A DNA stretch of 16,511 nucleotides from an uncultured Lacinutrix sp. (GCA_937916035.1 CALGIH010000195.1:1-16511); one strand, 5' to 3'; shown: positions 7,560 to 15,760, counted from the stretch's first letter. The notes: generated from the sequence alone by a model not told the origin. Made by a program: numbers and translations.

Positions 7560-8686
7560 TGGATTTACAAGAATATTTTTCTTTAGTTTTCACCGACTAC
7601 ACACTGCGTACCATTACACTTGGAACAGCGATTCTTGGTGCTGTTTGCGGAATGTTAGGTAGCTTTGCAGTGCTGCGAAAACAAAGCTTACTCGGTGATG
7701 CCATTTCTCATGCTGCCTTACCAGGAATTGCCATTGCATTTTTAATTACTGGTGCCAAAGAAAGTAATACACTATTAATTGGTGCTTTGGTAAGTGGTCT
7801 TATTGGAACTTTCTGGATTAGAGGCATCATCACAAAAACACATTTAAAATCGGACACAGCCTTGGGGCTTATTCTGTCATTGTTTTTTGGTTTTGGAATG
7901 TTGCTGCTCACATTTATTCAAAAACAACCCAATGCAAATCAAGCAGGTTTAGATAAGTACTTATTTGGCCAAGCAGCAACACTAGTCGAAAGTGATGTTT
8001 GGTTTATGGCTATTGTAGCTGGTCTTTGTTTATTTGTGTTATTACTCTTTTGGAAAGAATTTAAACTCTTACTCTTTGATGCTGATTATACCAAAACCTT
8101 AGGCTTCAATACCAAATTTATTGATATTTTAATTACGAGTTTTATTGTTCTTGCCATCGTTTTAGGGCTACAGACTGTTGGTGTGGTTTTAATGAGTGCC
8201 ATGTTATTGGCTCCTGCTGCTGCTGCGAGACAATGGACCAATAGTTTAAGTGTCATGGTTATTCTTGCTTCAGTATTTGGTGCCTTTGCTGGTGTGTTTG
8301 GAACCACCATAAGTGCGAGTCAGAATAACTTATCAACAGGTCCTGTGATTGTAATTGTTGCTGGTGTTTTTGTGCTTATTTCTTTTGTATTTTCGCCATC
8401 TCGAGGGCTGCTTTTTCGTCAAATTAGGCTTATCAAAAACAGACGTGATTTAGAGCTTCATAAAACCTTAGCTTTTATGTATCACATTGCTGAAACCCAT
8501 GATGATATTTCACACCCTCACACTGTTAAAATCTTAAATAATTTTCAAGGTTATACGCGCAGTACTTTAAAAAAATTGGTTGACAGAAACTACGTAACCC
8601 TTGATGGTCAAATGTGGAGTTTAACCGAAAATGGCTTTAATACTGCTTCAAACTTATATAATCAACAATCCGATAATAATGAGTAA
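7559..8686 (+). CDS. troC: ABC-3 family metal permease with C-terminal winged-helix-like tail (first of two)
   Basis: This 375-residue inner-membrane protein has about eight hydrophobic segments up to residue 282, the usual size of a TroC/MntC permease. Family motifs are present: LRKQSLLGDAISHAALPG (about 39-56), a long AMLLAPAAAARQW stretch (214-226) and the closing FSPSRGLL. Beyond residue 284 it has about 90 extra hydrophilic residues, absent from minimal permeases of this family. They look like a winged helix: two helices, a probable recognition helix (STLKKLVDRNY), then a wing ending SLTENG. The tail resembles that of the next gene product. Whether it senses metal, binds DNA or gates transport is unknown. 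The start overlaps the ATPase stop. Confidence 0.92.
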   Translation: MDLQEYFSLVFTDYTLRTITLGTAILGAVCGMLGSFAVLRKQSLLGDAISHAALPGIAIAFLITGAKESNTLLIGALVSGLIGTFWIRGIITKTHLKSDTALGLILSLFFGFGMLLLTFIQKQPNANQAGLDKYLFGQAATLVESDVWFMAIVAGLCLFVLLLFWKEFKLLLFDADYTKTLGFNTKFIDILITSFIVLAIVLGLQTVGVVLMSAMLLAPAAAARQWTNSLSVMVILASVFGAFAGVFGTTISASQNNLSTGPVIVIVAGVFVLISFVFSPSRGLLFRQIRLIKNRRDLELHKTLAFMYHIAETHDDISHPHTVKILNNFQGYTRSTLKKLVDRNYVTLDGQMWSLTENGFNTASNLYNQQSDNNE

Positions 8687-9839
8687 TGCCCAAATAGAAA
8701 TACAAATAATTGCGAGTTTGGTTGCTATTGCTTGTGCCATTCCAGGAACTTTTTTGGTGCTGCGCAAAATGGCTATGATTAGTGATGCCATTAGTCATTC
8801 TATTTTACCTGGTATTGTAATCGGCTTTTTTATTACTCATGATTTAAACTCACCACTACTCATACTTTTGGCCGCGCTTACTGGAATCATAACGGTTGTT
8901 TTGGTTGAATACATTCAAAAAACTGGTTTGGTAAAAGAAGACACTGCCATTGGTTTAGTGTTTCCAATCTTATTTAGTATTGGTGTTATCATGATTGCAA
9001 AAAATGCAAATGATGTGCATTTAGATATCGATGCTGTTTTGTTAGGGGAATTGGCTTTTGCTCCTTTTGACCGATTAATGATTGCTGGATCTGATGTTGG
9101 CCCAAAATCAATGTGGATTATTGGTAGTATTCTAGTAATTACCATCACCCTTCTCATCGCCTTTTTTAAAGAATTAAAAGTGAGCACTTTTGATGCAGGA
9201 CTTGCTTCTGCTCTTGGGTTTTCTCCTGTAATTATGCACTATGGATTAATGTCTGTGGCTTCCGTTACAACGGTTGGTGCGTTTGATGCTGTTGGCGCTA
9301 TTTTGGTTGTTGCCTTAATGATTGCACCTGCTGCCGCTGCCTATTTAATTACCACCGATTTAAAGAAAATGCTTTTATATGCCATTTGTTTTGGTGTGTT
9401 TAGTGCCATCTCTGGCTATTGGATGGCGCATTGGTTAGATGCCTCAATTGCCGGATCCATAACTACCATGCTTGGATTACTCTTTTTAAGTGTCTATTTA
9501 TTTGCGCCTAGCAAAGGCATTATAGCTGTGATGTATAGAGAGAAACAACAGCGTATAGAAGTATCTTTACTTACATTCTTGTTGCATTTGCAAAATCATG
9601 ATGAGATTGAAGAACGCCATGTAAACCACTTGAACGAACACATTAATTGGCAAAAAGTACGCTCTAAAACAGTTTTAGATTTGGCCTTAAAAAATAATAT
9701 GATTAGCATTGACAATAAGGTGGTTTCCTTAACTGAAAAAGGAAAGACGTTCACACTAAAAGCCATTGACTATATCATTACCAATGAAGACTCCCAAATT
9801 GAAGATATGAAAGACGACTTCTTTTTGTTTAGAGGCTAA
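8679..9839 (+). CDS. troD: ABC-3 family metal permease with C-terminal winged-helix-like tail (second of two)
   Basis: This 386-residue permease is a paralogue of the preceding one, with the shared motif LRKMAMISDAISHSILPG (about 28-45), the ALMIAPAAAAYLI stretch (212-224) and the closing FAPSKG. The two should form the heterodimeric channel, as TroC/TroD do. Its cytoplasmic tail (about 287-386) also has helix-turn-helix-like features, with a wing at VVSLTEKG, followed by an acidic C-terminus (EDSQIEDMKDD). The chosen ATG at 8679 overlaps the previous stop by 8 bases and directly precedes the first membrane segment. The earlier ATG at 8631 would add 16 residues inside the upstream gene and is less likely. 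The gene ends two bases from the convergent J-protein gene. Confidence 0.92.
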   Translation: MSNAQIEIQIIASLVAIACAIPGTFLVLRKMAMISDAISHSILPGIVIGFFITHDLNSPLLILLAALTGIITVVLVEYIQKTGLVKEDTAIGLVFPILFSIGVIMIAKNANDVHLDIDAVLLGELAFAPFDRLMIAGSDVGPKSMWIIGSILVITITLLIAFFKELKVSTFDAGLASALGFSPVIMHYGLMSVASVTTVGAFDAVGAILVVALMIAPAAAAYLITTDLKKMLLYAICFGVFSAISGYWMAHWLDASIAGSITTMLGLLFLSVYLFAPSKGIIAVMYREKQQRIEVSLLTFLLHLQNHDEIEERHVNHLNEHINWQKVRSKTVLDLALKNNMISIDNKVVSLTEKGKTFTLKAIDYIITNEDSQIEDMKDDFFLFRG

Positions 9840-9841
9840 TA

Positions 9842-10612
9842 CTAAAATTCTTTCTCTTTCTGCAACTGCTCATAAGCTTCTTGCACTTGCCTGAATTTTT
9901 CTTCGGCACCTTGTTGATGCTCCTTTCCTAAGTGAGTCACTTTATCTGGATGGTATTTTTTAGCCATTTTTCTGTAGGCCGCTTTAATGTCAGCAACAGT
10001 AGCCGATTTATTAATTTCTAAAATTTTATAGGCATTCTCTCTGCTATTGTAAAACATAGCCTTGATGCTTTCAAAATCTTTGGAGCTAATACCTAAATAA
10101 CCAGAAATGGTGTAAATCTGTCTGATTTCATTTTCAGTTACTAGATCATCAGCTTTTGCTATCCCAAATAAAAAGTGAAGTAATTGTAAACGTGATGGAT
10201 GATCCATCATTTGCTGTATTTGAGTGCAAACTTGACGTGTAGAAATCTGTTGTTTGCTTATGTTTTTAAATAGTTTGAACGCATGATTGGCACGCTCTTT
10301 TCCATACATCGTTGTAAATTGCTGACGCACAAAGTCCAACTCACGTTGATCTTGATGGGAATCAGCTTTTATAACAATAGAAGCCAAAACAAGCAAACTA
10401 ACTTCAAAATCTCCAGACTGCGTTTGAGGTCGTTGCTGTGGTCTCGTTCTATCGGTTTTTTTTGAGCCAGTTTGTCTTTCTCCTAATAAGGGATTTGATT
10501 TGTTTCCTGTTAAACCATCAATGATACTTCCTAATGCCAATCCAATAATAGCTCCTATTGGACCTCCAAACGACCAGCCTAAAGAGGCTCCTATCCATTT
10601 TGATACACTCAT
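9842..10612 (-). CDS. TerB plus J-domain protein (DjlA-like co-chaperone)
   Basis: This 256-residue protein starts with a Gly-rich hydrophobic segment (about residues 7-34, WSFGGPIGAIIGLALGS), which may insert in or associate with the membrane. A polar linker rich in Gln, Arg and Pro (45-67) follows, then an all-helical TerB-like domain (70-188), and a C-terminal J domain (192-256) with the HPD motif at 221-223. This is the layout of DjlA-like proteins, although Escherichia DjlA is of similar length with a different anchor. The HPD motif means it can stimulate the ATPase of a DnaK partner; the client is unknown. It is transcribed toward the metal operon from its own promoter. Confidence 0.88.
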   Translation of the reverse strand: MSVSKWIGASLGWSFGGPIGAIIGLALGSIIDGLTGNKSNPLLGERQTGSKKTDRTRPQQRPQTQSGDFEVSLLVLASIVIKADSHQDQRELDFVRQQFTTMYGKERANHAFKLFKNISKQQISTRQVCTQIQQMMDHPSRLQLLHFLFGIAKADDLVTENEIRQIYTISGYLGISSKDFESIKAMFYNSRENAYKILEINKSATVADIKAAYRKMAKKYHPDKVTHLGKEHQQGAEEKFRQVQEAYEQLQKEKEF

Positions 10613-10633
10613 GTATTATTATTTTATTAATTT

Positions 10634-10641
10634 CAAATATA
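10634..10641 (-). promoter_or_regulatory. Candidate -7 element for the TerB/J-domain gene
   Basis: On the minus strand the bases read TATATTTG, an exact TAnnTTTG match, 21 bases upstream of the ATG at 10612. A TTG at 10669-10667 is 25 bases away, slightly longer than the usual spacing. Confidence 0.4.
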
Positions 10642-10742
10642 CTATTGTTAGTTGAGTTTTTGAGTTCAATGTTACATAAAGAATGTTATTTCTTGCGTTA
10701 TTTGCTAGTCATCTAAAAATTAAAGTTTCGTTAAAAGACTGG

Positions 10743-10767
10743 CTACTGACGACTACCTACTGAAGAC
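10743..10767 (+). repeat. Short direct repeat upstream of the bacilliredoxin promoter
   Basis: CTACTGACGAC (10743-10753) recurs as CTACTGAAGAC (10757-10767), 10 of 11 bases identical with a 14-base period. The second copy ends 7 bases before the -7 box, so the pair covers the region where the -33 contact would be. Confidence 0.5.
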
Positions 10768-10774
10768 TTTTCAG

Positions 10775-10782
10775 TATCTTTG
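10775..10782 (+). promoter_or_regulatory. -7 element of the bacilliredoxin gene
   Basis: TATCTTTG followed by CA is a very typical flavobacterial -7 box. It ends 33 bases before the ATG at 10816 and rules out the upstream in-frame start at 10780, which would overlap the box itself. No -33 TTG is visible. Confidence 0.52.
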
Positions 10783-10815
10783 CAGTCTAAATTAATAATT
10801 CTTAAAATTAAAAAT

Positions 10816-11226
10816 ATGTATCCAGCAGAATTAGTAAAACCAATGCGTGAAGACTTAACAAACGTAGGTTTTGAAGAATTACATACCGCTGAAGCAGTTG
10901 AAGCTTCCATTGCAAAAGAAGGGACTACGTTAGTGGTTGTGAATTCTGTTTGTGGTTGTGCTGCAGCTAATGCACGTCCAGGAGCAAGAAAAAGTTTACA
11001 AAATACAAAACGACCAGATCACATAGTTACCGTTTTTGCAGGTGTTGATAAAGAAGCTACTGATAGAGCTCGTGAGTTTATGATTCCATTTCCTCCAAGT
11101 TCTCCTTGTATGGTATTATTTAAAGATGGTGAATTGGTTCACATGCTAGAGCGTCATCATATTGAAGGTCGTCCAGCAGAATTAATTGCTGAGAATCTTG
11201 TTGATGCTTACAATACGCATTGCTAG
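10816..11226 (+). CDS. Bacilliredoxin family protein (BrxA/BrxB, YphP/YqiW type)
   Basis: This 136-residue cytoplasmic thioredoxin-like protein has the CGC active site (Cys46-Gly47-Cys48) inside VVNSVCGCAAANARPG (a landmark at about 41-56), and the start MYPAELVKPMRE that is conserved in the family. In Firmicutes such proteins remove bacillithiol from oxidised protein thiols or act as thiol-disulfide isomerases. That this organism makes bacillithiol is likely for the group but not shown here. The length matches the family when the ATG at 10816 is used. It is a single-gene unit with its own promoter and an intrinsic terminator. Confidence 0.92.
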   Translation: MYPAELVKPMREDLTNVGFEELHTAEAVEASIAKEGTTLVVVNSVCGCAAANARPGARKSLQNTKRPDHIVTVFAGVDKEATDRAREFMIPFPPSSPCMVLFKDGELVHMLERHHIEGRPAELIAENLVDAYNTHC

Positions 11227-11249
11227 TTAACAACTAAAAAAGAAAAATT

Positions 11250-11276
11250 AAACCACGAAATCCTCGTGGTTTTTTT
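11250..11276 (+). terminator. Rho-independent terminator after the bacilliredoxin gene
   Basis: AAACCACGA (11250-11258) pairs perfectly with TCGTGGTTT (11264-11272) around the loop AATCC, and the T-run continues to 11276. The stem is 9 bp and begins 23 bases after the stop codon. Confidence 0.88.
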
Positions 11277-11308
11277 GTGGGTTATAGTCATTAAATTACT
11301 TTTACAGC

Positions 11309-12049
11309 ATGATTAAACTTTTGGCATATCCATTAACGGTTTTACATTTTATTTGCTTTGGAATAGCACTAGTTATTTTCCATGCTATTCAGTGGTTTTG
11401 TTTTAATGTTTTGGGTTATAAAGCACATAAGATTTCTGTAATACACTTACAGTTTTGGACAATGCGCTGTTTGAATATTTTAGGAACGCGATTTACGTTC
11501 ACGAATCTTCATGAAATTAATGTAAATCAACCTTTAATTATGGTGGCTAACCATCAAAGCATGTATGATATTCCGCCTATAATGTGGTACATGCGAAAAC
11601 ATCATCCAAAATTTATCAGTAAAAAAGAATTAGGAAAAGGAATTCCCAGTGTCTCTTATAATTTACGTCATGGAGGCTCGGTTTTAATTGATAGAAATAA
11701 ACCGTTACAGTCTATTAAAGCAATTGAAGAATTTGCACAGCGTATTGAAAAAAACAATTGGGCGGCTGTTATTTTCCCTGAAGGAACTAGAAGCAAAACA
11801 GGCAAGCCAAGGCCTTTTAAAACAAAAGGATTGATAACCCTCTTTAACAATATGCCAAATGCTGTTGTAGTACCTATTTCAATTAATAATTCTTGGAAAA
11901 CGTTGCGTTATGGAAAATTCCCAATGGGCTTAGGTGCGCATATCACCTTTAAAGTTCATAAACCTTTGCGAGTTGATGAGCACGAACAAAACGCATTAGT
12001 AAAGCAAATTGAACAAACCATTATAAAAGACATTTATTATGACGCCTAA
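11309..12049 (+). CDS. plsC: 1-acyl-sn-glycerol-3-phosphate acyltransferase (PlsC)
   Basis: This 246-residue protein has hydrophobic N-terminal segments (about residues 5-35) and an acyltransferase core. Motif I is NHQSMYD (81-87) with the catalytic His82 and Asp87 in HxxxxD spacing. A GGSVLIDR segment lies at 122-129 and motif III FPEGTRS at 156-162. A later VPISINNSW segment matches motif IV. The enzyme adds the second acyl chain to lysophosphatidic acid, giving phosphatidic acid for phospholipid synthesis at the inner membrane. It overlaps the next gene by 11 bases, so the two are co-transcribed. Other acyl acceptors, as for ornithine-lipid enzymes, cannot be excluded on motif alone. Confidence 0.92.
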   Translation: MIKLLAYPLTVLHFICFGIALVIFHAIQWFCFNVLGYKAHKISVIHLQFWTMRCLNILGTRFTFTNLHEINVNQPLIMVANHQSMYDIPPIMWYMRKHHPKFISKKELGKGIPSVSYNLRHGGSVLIDRNKPLQSIKAIEEFAQRIEKNNWAAVIFPEGTRSKTGKPRPFKTKGLITLFNNMPNAVVVPISINNSWKTLRYGKFPMGLGAHITFKVHKPLRVDEHEQNALVKQIEQTIIKDIYYDA

Positions 12050-12698
12050 CGAAACCATTATTGAAGCCACAAAAGATTATGTAAGAACAACTTTAAAAGA
12101 TGCAGAAGGTGGTCACGATTGGTTTCATACATTACGTGTGTTTAATAATGCTTTACTCATCGCTAAGAGTGAACAAGTAGATTCTTTGGTGGTTGCCTTA
12201 GGTGCATTGCTGCATGATATTGCAGATAGTAAATTCCATGATGGTGATGCTACTATTGGTCCGAAAATGGCTCGAGAATTTTTATTTAAACATAATGTTG
12301 ATAGCTTAGTCATTGAGCATGTTGTTGATATCATCAATAATATTTCATTTAATAAGTCTTTCGAAAAAGGTGAAAAATTCACGTCTCCAGAACTAGATGT
12401 CATTCAAGATGCAGACCGTTTGGATGCCATTGGAGCGATTGGAATTGCACGTTGTTTTAACTATGGTGGTTTTAAAAATAGAAAGCTGTTTGATCCTTCT
12501 ATAAAGCCAAACATGAAGATGTCTAAAGAGGAATACAAGAAATCCTCTGCACCAACCATCAATCATTTTTATGAAAAGTTGCTTTTGCTTTCAGATACAA
12601 TGAATACTAAAACTGGAAAGCGCATTGCGAAGCAACGCCATCAATTTATGGAGCAATACTTAGACCAATTTTATGCGGAATGGGATGGTTTAAAGTGA
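12039..12698 (+). CDS. HD-domain phosphohydrolase (YedJ-like)
   Basis: This 219-residue protein carries the HD metal-binding signature: His30 in HDWFHTLRV, His59-Asp60 in LLHDIAD, and Asp126 in DADRLDAIGAIG. The DADRLDAIG block with a later GFKNRKLFDP segment is typical of the uncharacterised YedJ-like branch of the HD superfamily. These are metal-dependent hydrolases of phosphate esters, with nucleotide substrates proposed. The true substrate is unknown. It begins 11 bases before the plsC stop, which implies coupled translation, but a functional link to lipid synthesis is not evident. The 44 bases downstream hold no clear terminator. Confidence 0.87.
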   Translation: MTPNETIIEATKDYVRTTLKDAEGGHDWFHTLRVFNNALLIAKSEQVDSLVVALGALLHDIADSKFHDGDATIGPKMAREFLFKHNVDSLVIEHVVDIINNISFNKSFEKGEKFTSPELDVIQDADRLDAIGAIGIARCFNYGGFKNRKLFDPSIKPNMKMSKEEYKKSSAPTINHFYEKLLLLSDTMNTKTGKRIAKQRHQFMEQYLDQFYAEWDGLK

Positions 12699-12742
12699 TT
12701 GAAAACTGTTAAAAGGATTTTGGGTTGTTAATAATGTAAATT

Positions 12743-15700
12743 CTATTGATTCAAAAACGTATCAAAGGTCACTTTAGGTTTACAATCTCTCAATTTTACA
12801 ACTTTCACTTCATATGTTTCACTTGGTAAGCCATAGTTTTTATAGACTGTATATTTTAAATAGGTTGGATTTATTGAGTTTGTTTCTTCGGTTAAACTTT
12901 CAATGTTAATGATCCATTCACCAGTTTCGGCATCATCAATAATATACTCTTCTGTTGCATACCCCTTATTGACTTCGTCCAGCATGCGTTCTGGATTATC
13001 TAAAAGTGTGTGCGACCATTTGAAGTATTTTTTCTTAGGGTTTACAAACTGCAATTCAAATTCTGTATTAGGTTCATTCCACTCAAAAACAATGCGTTTA
13101 TCATATTTAAATTTAGCGTTTAAATAATCTACAGGAATATCTGAAACATCTACTTTACTTCTATGTTGTGCCAATAAATGGGATAATTCGTTTGCAATCA
13201 CTTGTTCTAATCCTACAAAATTAACTCCTTCAATGCTATTGCTTAACATTTGTTTGTAGAGGTTCATGGCTTCAGTATAATCTTCAGTTTTTTCATAAAT
13301 AAGTGCTAAGTTTCTATACGATTGTGCCTCATTTGGCCTAAGTTCAGCGATGCGTTGATAGATGTCTTTGGCTTCATCATATTGTTTTAACGCTTCCAAT
13401 TTATAAGCTAAGGTGAGTAATGCTTTAGGATTGTTATAAGCGAATTCTGCAATATTGGTTAAGGTGTTTTGTGCAAAACTCTTGTCCCATTTTGTAAAAT
13501 AGTCTGAAGCATCTAATACATAAGAAATTGACATCACATCCATTTGTTTCTTCTGGTTGTAATAGATATTCTTTGCTTCATCAAAAGTGGCAGCAGTATT
13601 AAGCTGATTTACATATTTTGAAATTTCTTTATGAGCTCCAAATACTTTTATATCGCTTTCTATATAATCATTGCCTTGTGCTAGGGCTGATGGTTTATTT
13701 TCTAATTTTACCGAATTAAATGAAGTTGCTTCTGTTTTAATAACGATAGCTCCATAGGCACCTTGACCTCCATATCTATTGGTAGATATTACCGACTTTA
13801 GTGCTTGTACACTTTTAACCGTTTGCATATCTATTGGTGGTAAATTATCAACGCCATCACCTTGATCATAAATAATATCATCAACTATAATAATTGGATA
13901 TGCTCCTTTTTTTTCCATATTTCTAGCAAAATAATATTTTCTTTCTGTCCCAGAACCTAAAATAAGAACACCTGGAAGTTTTGCTACAACATCATCATAG
14001 GTATACGTTGAAGGCTTAATATCTTCTTTAGGCATTTCATAAACAGCATAACCAACGGCATCAGCATTCTTTTTCCCATAAGGTGTATCGATAAGTATTT
14101 CTTCTTTTCTTGCTTTTGCCTTCAGTAATACCTCTTCCAAAAGTTGACCATCTGGCTTCAAATTAATGTCTAAGTTTTTTTGATTACTCACTAACACTTC
14201 TTTTGGCAACATACCTAACGTACTAACTTGTAAAATATCATCTTCCGAAGCCTCTATACTATAGTTCCCATTAACGTCTGAAACTGTTTGTATATAACTA
14301 TTTTTAACATTGATTTTTGCACCTTGAATAAGCAACGAGTCACTTTTTATAATTCCAGTAATGATGCTTCGTGCTTTATAATTTACTTCAGTATAAACAA
14401 CTTCATCTTTTATTTCGTTGAGCATAAAATCTAACGCTTCTTTCTTGCTTGTCATTAATAAATCAATGTAATGACCTTCGCCATAATTCGCTTGCTTTTG
14501 CAGTAATAATTTGTTAGCATTTGACGAGGTATTAATATAAAAAGCTGGCACATACACCAATTGCTTCAATAGTTCAAACCGTGTGTTTCCATCTGTAAAC
14601 ACTACGATAGTTTGTGCATCAAAAACATTTTCTTTTAGAATGTCTCTATAATTGGTAGCACCATCATAATGAGTGTTTTTTAAATATTCTATCAAATCAT
14701 CACTTTTTCCTCTTGTGATTGGAAACACTTTTGTTTCTGAAATTTTCGAGCTGAATGTAACCACCTCAACATTGGTTGACTTTACTTTTTTTAGATAATC
14801 TGAAAGCAATTCCAGTTCACTTTCAATAGCTCTGCCTTGCATGGATAAAGAGGTGTCCCAATAGAGAGTGATGCGTTCTGGCAACACACGATCAATATCT
14901 TTGTCGCTACTTTTCTTATCAGGATAAGACGTCTTTAAACTAAATGCCATAAGCTCTTCGTCATAACGTTTCCACGCATCTTGACTTAAATGTCGCGTAT
15001 AAGCTTTTCCGTTATATCGTGAAGTGGCTACTTCAAAATCCACATAACTACCAAATACTTTTATGAGTTCTATAGACACAATGATGTTGTCATCGACTAC
15101 TATCTTATAAGGTTTCAAGTCAATGATTTCTTCACCAAAAGATTTTGAAATGGTATGCAATATATTTGCCTTTACTAAGTTTTCTCCAGGCATTCCATTG
15201 ATTTCCTCATAAATATTAACACGTACTTTAATACTTCCTGAATTATTCTTTACAATTTGTAACCGTAAATCCTCAAGTCTGGTGTTTTTGTGCTTGATAT
15301 TTACTTTTGTCGCTATTTCACCTCCAAGAGCTTCCTTGTTCAGCCAATAACCCATGGAATTTTCTTTGGTTTTTGAAGAGCCAACCGTTAGTTCTTTGCG
15401 CTTGTCATTACCAATAACAACTTCATCCAAGTTATAAGGTTGTGGCTTTAAGTATATTTTATTGCTTTTTCCTAGTTGTGCATAAAACTCAGAAGCTTTT
15501 AGTTTTTTGGTTTCATAACCAATGGATGATATTTGAAGCACATCATCCAAGCTTATTTTTGCGGAACTATAATCTAACTGAAAATAACCTCCTTCATCAC
15601 TAACGGTTCCAACTGCTTTTTCAACGAAGCCAATATTTACATATGCTAAAGATTGTTTGGTTTCGCTATCATATATATAGCCTACGATGGTGACATCGTT

Positions 15701-15760
15701 TTGTGCCAGCATCATTGTACTAAAGCAAAAAAAGAAGAAAAGAAATATAAATTTTTTCAT
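12743..15760 (-). CDS. Exported mosaic protein: CarboxypepD_reg, VWA, second CarboxypepD_reg, TonB plug and TPR
   Basis: The ATG at 15760 starts a signal peptide (about residues 1-20, ending MMLAQ) of a 1005-residue protein; the frame is open further upstream, but only this start gives a secretion signal. Domains in order: CarboxypepD_reg-like (23-105); a segment of unknown fold (135-285); VWA (about 295-450) with MIDAS residues Asp302, Ser304, Ser306, Thr369 and Asp390; a second CarboxypepD_reg-like domain (465-535); a SusC-type TonB plug (about 555-676, with IIIVDDIIYD and RYGGQGAYGAIVIKT); TPR-like helices (about 765-860); and a C-terminal region of unknown fold with a QFVNPKKKYFKW segment. 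The 22-strand receptor barrel is absent, so it is not a TonB receptor. Function unknown; an envelope scaffold is possible. No sorting domain is seen at the end. Confidence 0.87.
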   Translation of the reverse strand: MKKFIFLFFFFCFSTMMLAQNDVTIVGYIYDSETKQSLAYVNIGFVEKAVGTVSDEGGYFQLDYSSAKISLDDVLQISSIGYETKKLKASEFYAQLGKSNKIYLKPQPYNLDEVVIGNDKRKELTVGSSKTKENSMGYWLNKEALGGEIATKVNIKHKNTRLEDLRLQIVKNNSGSIKVRVNIYEEINGMPGENLVKANILHTISKSFGEEIIDLKPYKIVVDDNIIVSIELIKVFGSYVDFEVATSRYNGKAYTRHLSQDAWKRYDEELMAFSLKTSYPDKKSSDKDIDRVLPERITLYWDTSLSMQGRAIESELELLSDYLKKVKSTNVEVVTFSSKISETKVFPITRGKSDDLIEYLKNTHYDGATNYRDILKENVFDAQTIVVFTDGNTRFELLKQLVYVPAFYINTSSNANKLLLQKQANYGEGHYIDLLMTSKKEALDFMLNEIKDEVVYTEVNYKARSIITGIIKSDSLLIQGAKINVKNSYIQTVSDVNGNYSIEASEDDILQVSTLGMLPKEVLVSNQKNLDINLKPDGQLLEEVLLKAKARKEEILIDTPYGKKNADAVGYAVYEMPKEDIKPSTYTYDDVVAKLPGVLILGSGTERKYYFARNMEKKGAYPIIIVDDIIYDQGDGVDNLPPIDMQTVKSVQALKSVISTNRYGGQGAYGAIVIKTEATSFNSVKLENKPSALAQGNDYIESDIKVFGAHKEISKYVNQLNTAATFDEAKNIYYNQKKQMDVMSISYVLDASDYFTKWDKSFAQNTLTNIAEFAYNNPKALLTLAYKLEALKQYDEAKDIYQRIAELRPNEAQSYRNLALIYEKTEDYTEAMNLYKQMLSNSIEGVNFVGLEQVIANELSHLLAQHRSKVDVSDIPVDYLNAKFKYDKRIVFEWNEPNTEFELQFVNPKKKYFKWSHTLLDNPERMLDEVNKGYATEEYIIDDAETGEWIINIESLTEETNSINPTYLKYTVYKNYGLPSETYEVKVVKLRDCKPKVTFDTFLNQ

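Noticed and set aside
8631..8678. Earlier ATG for the second permease
   Set aside because: It would add 16 residues inside the upstream coding region; the ATG at 8679 directly precedes the first membrane segment and shows the overlap spacing seen elsewhere in the operon.
10780..10815. Upstream TTG-type start of the bacilliredoxin frame
   Set aside because: It overlaps the -7 promoter element and extends before the conserved MYPAELV start.
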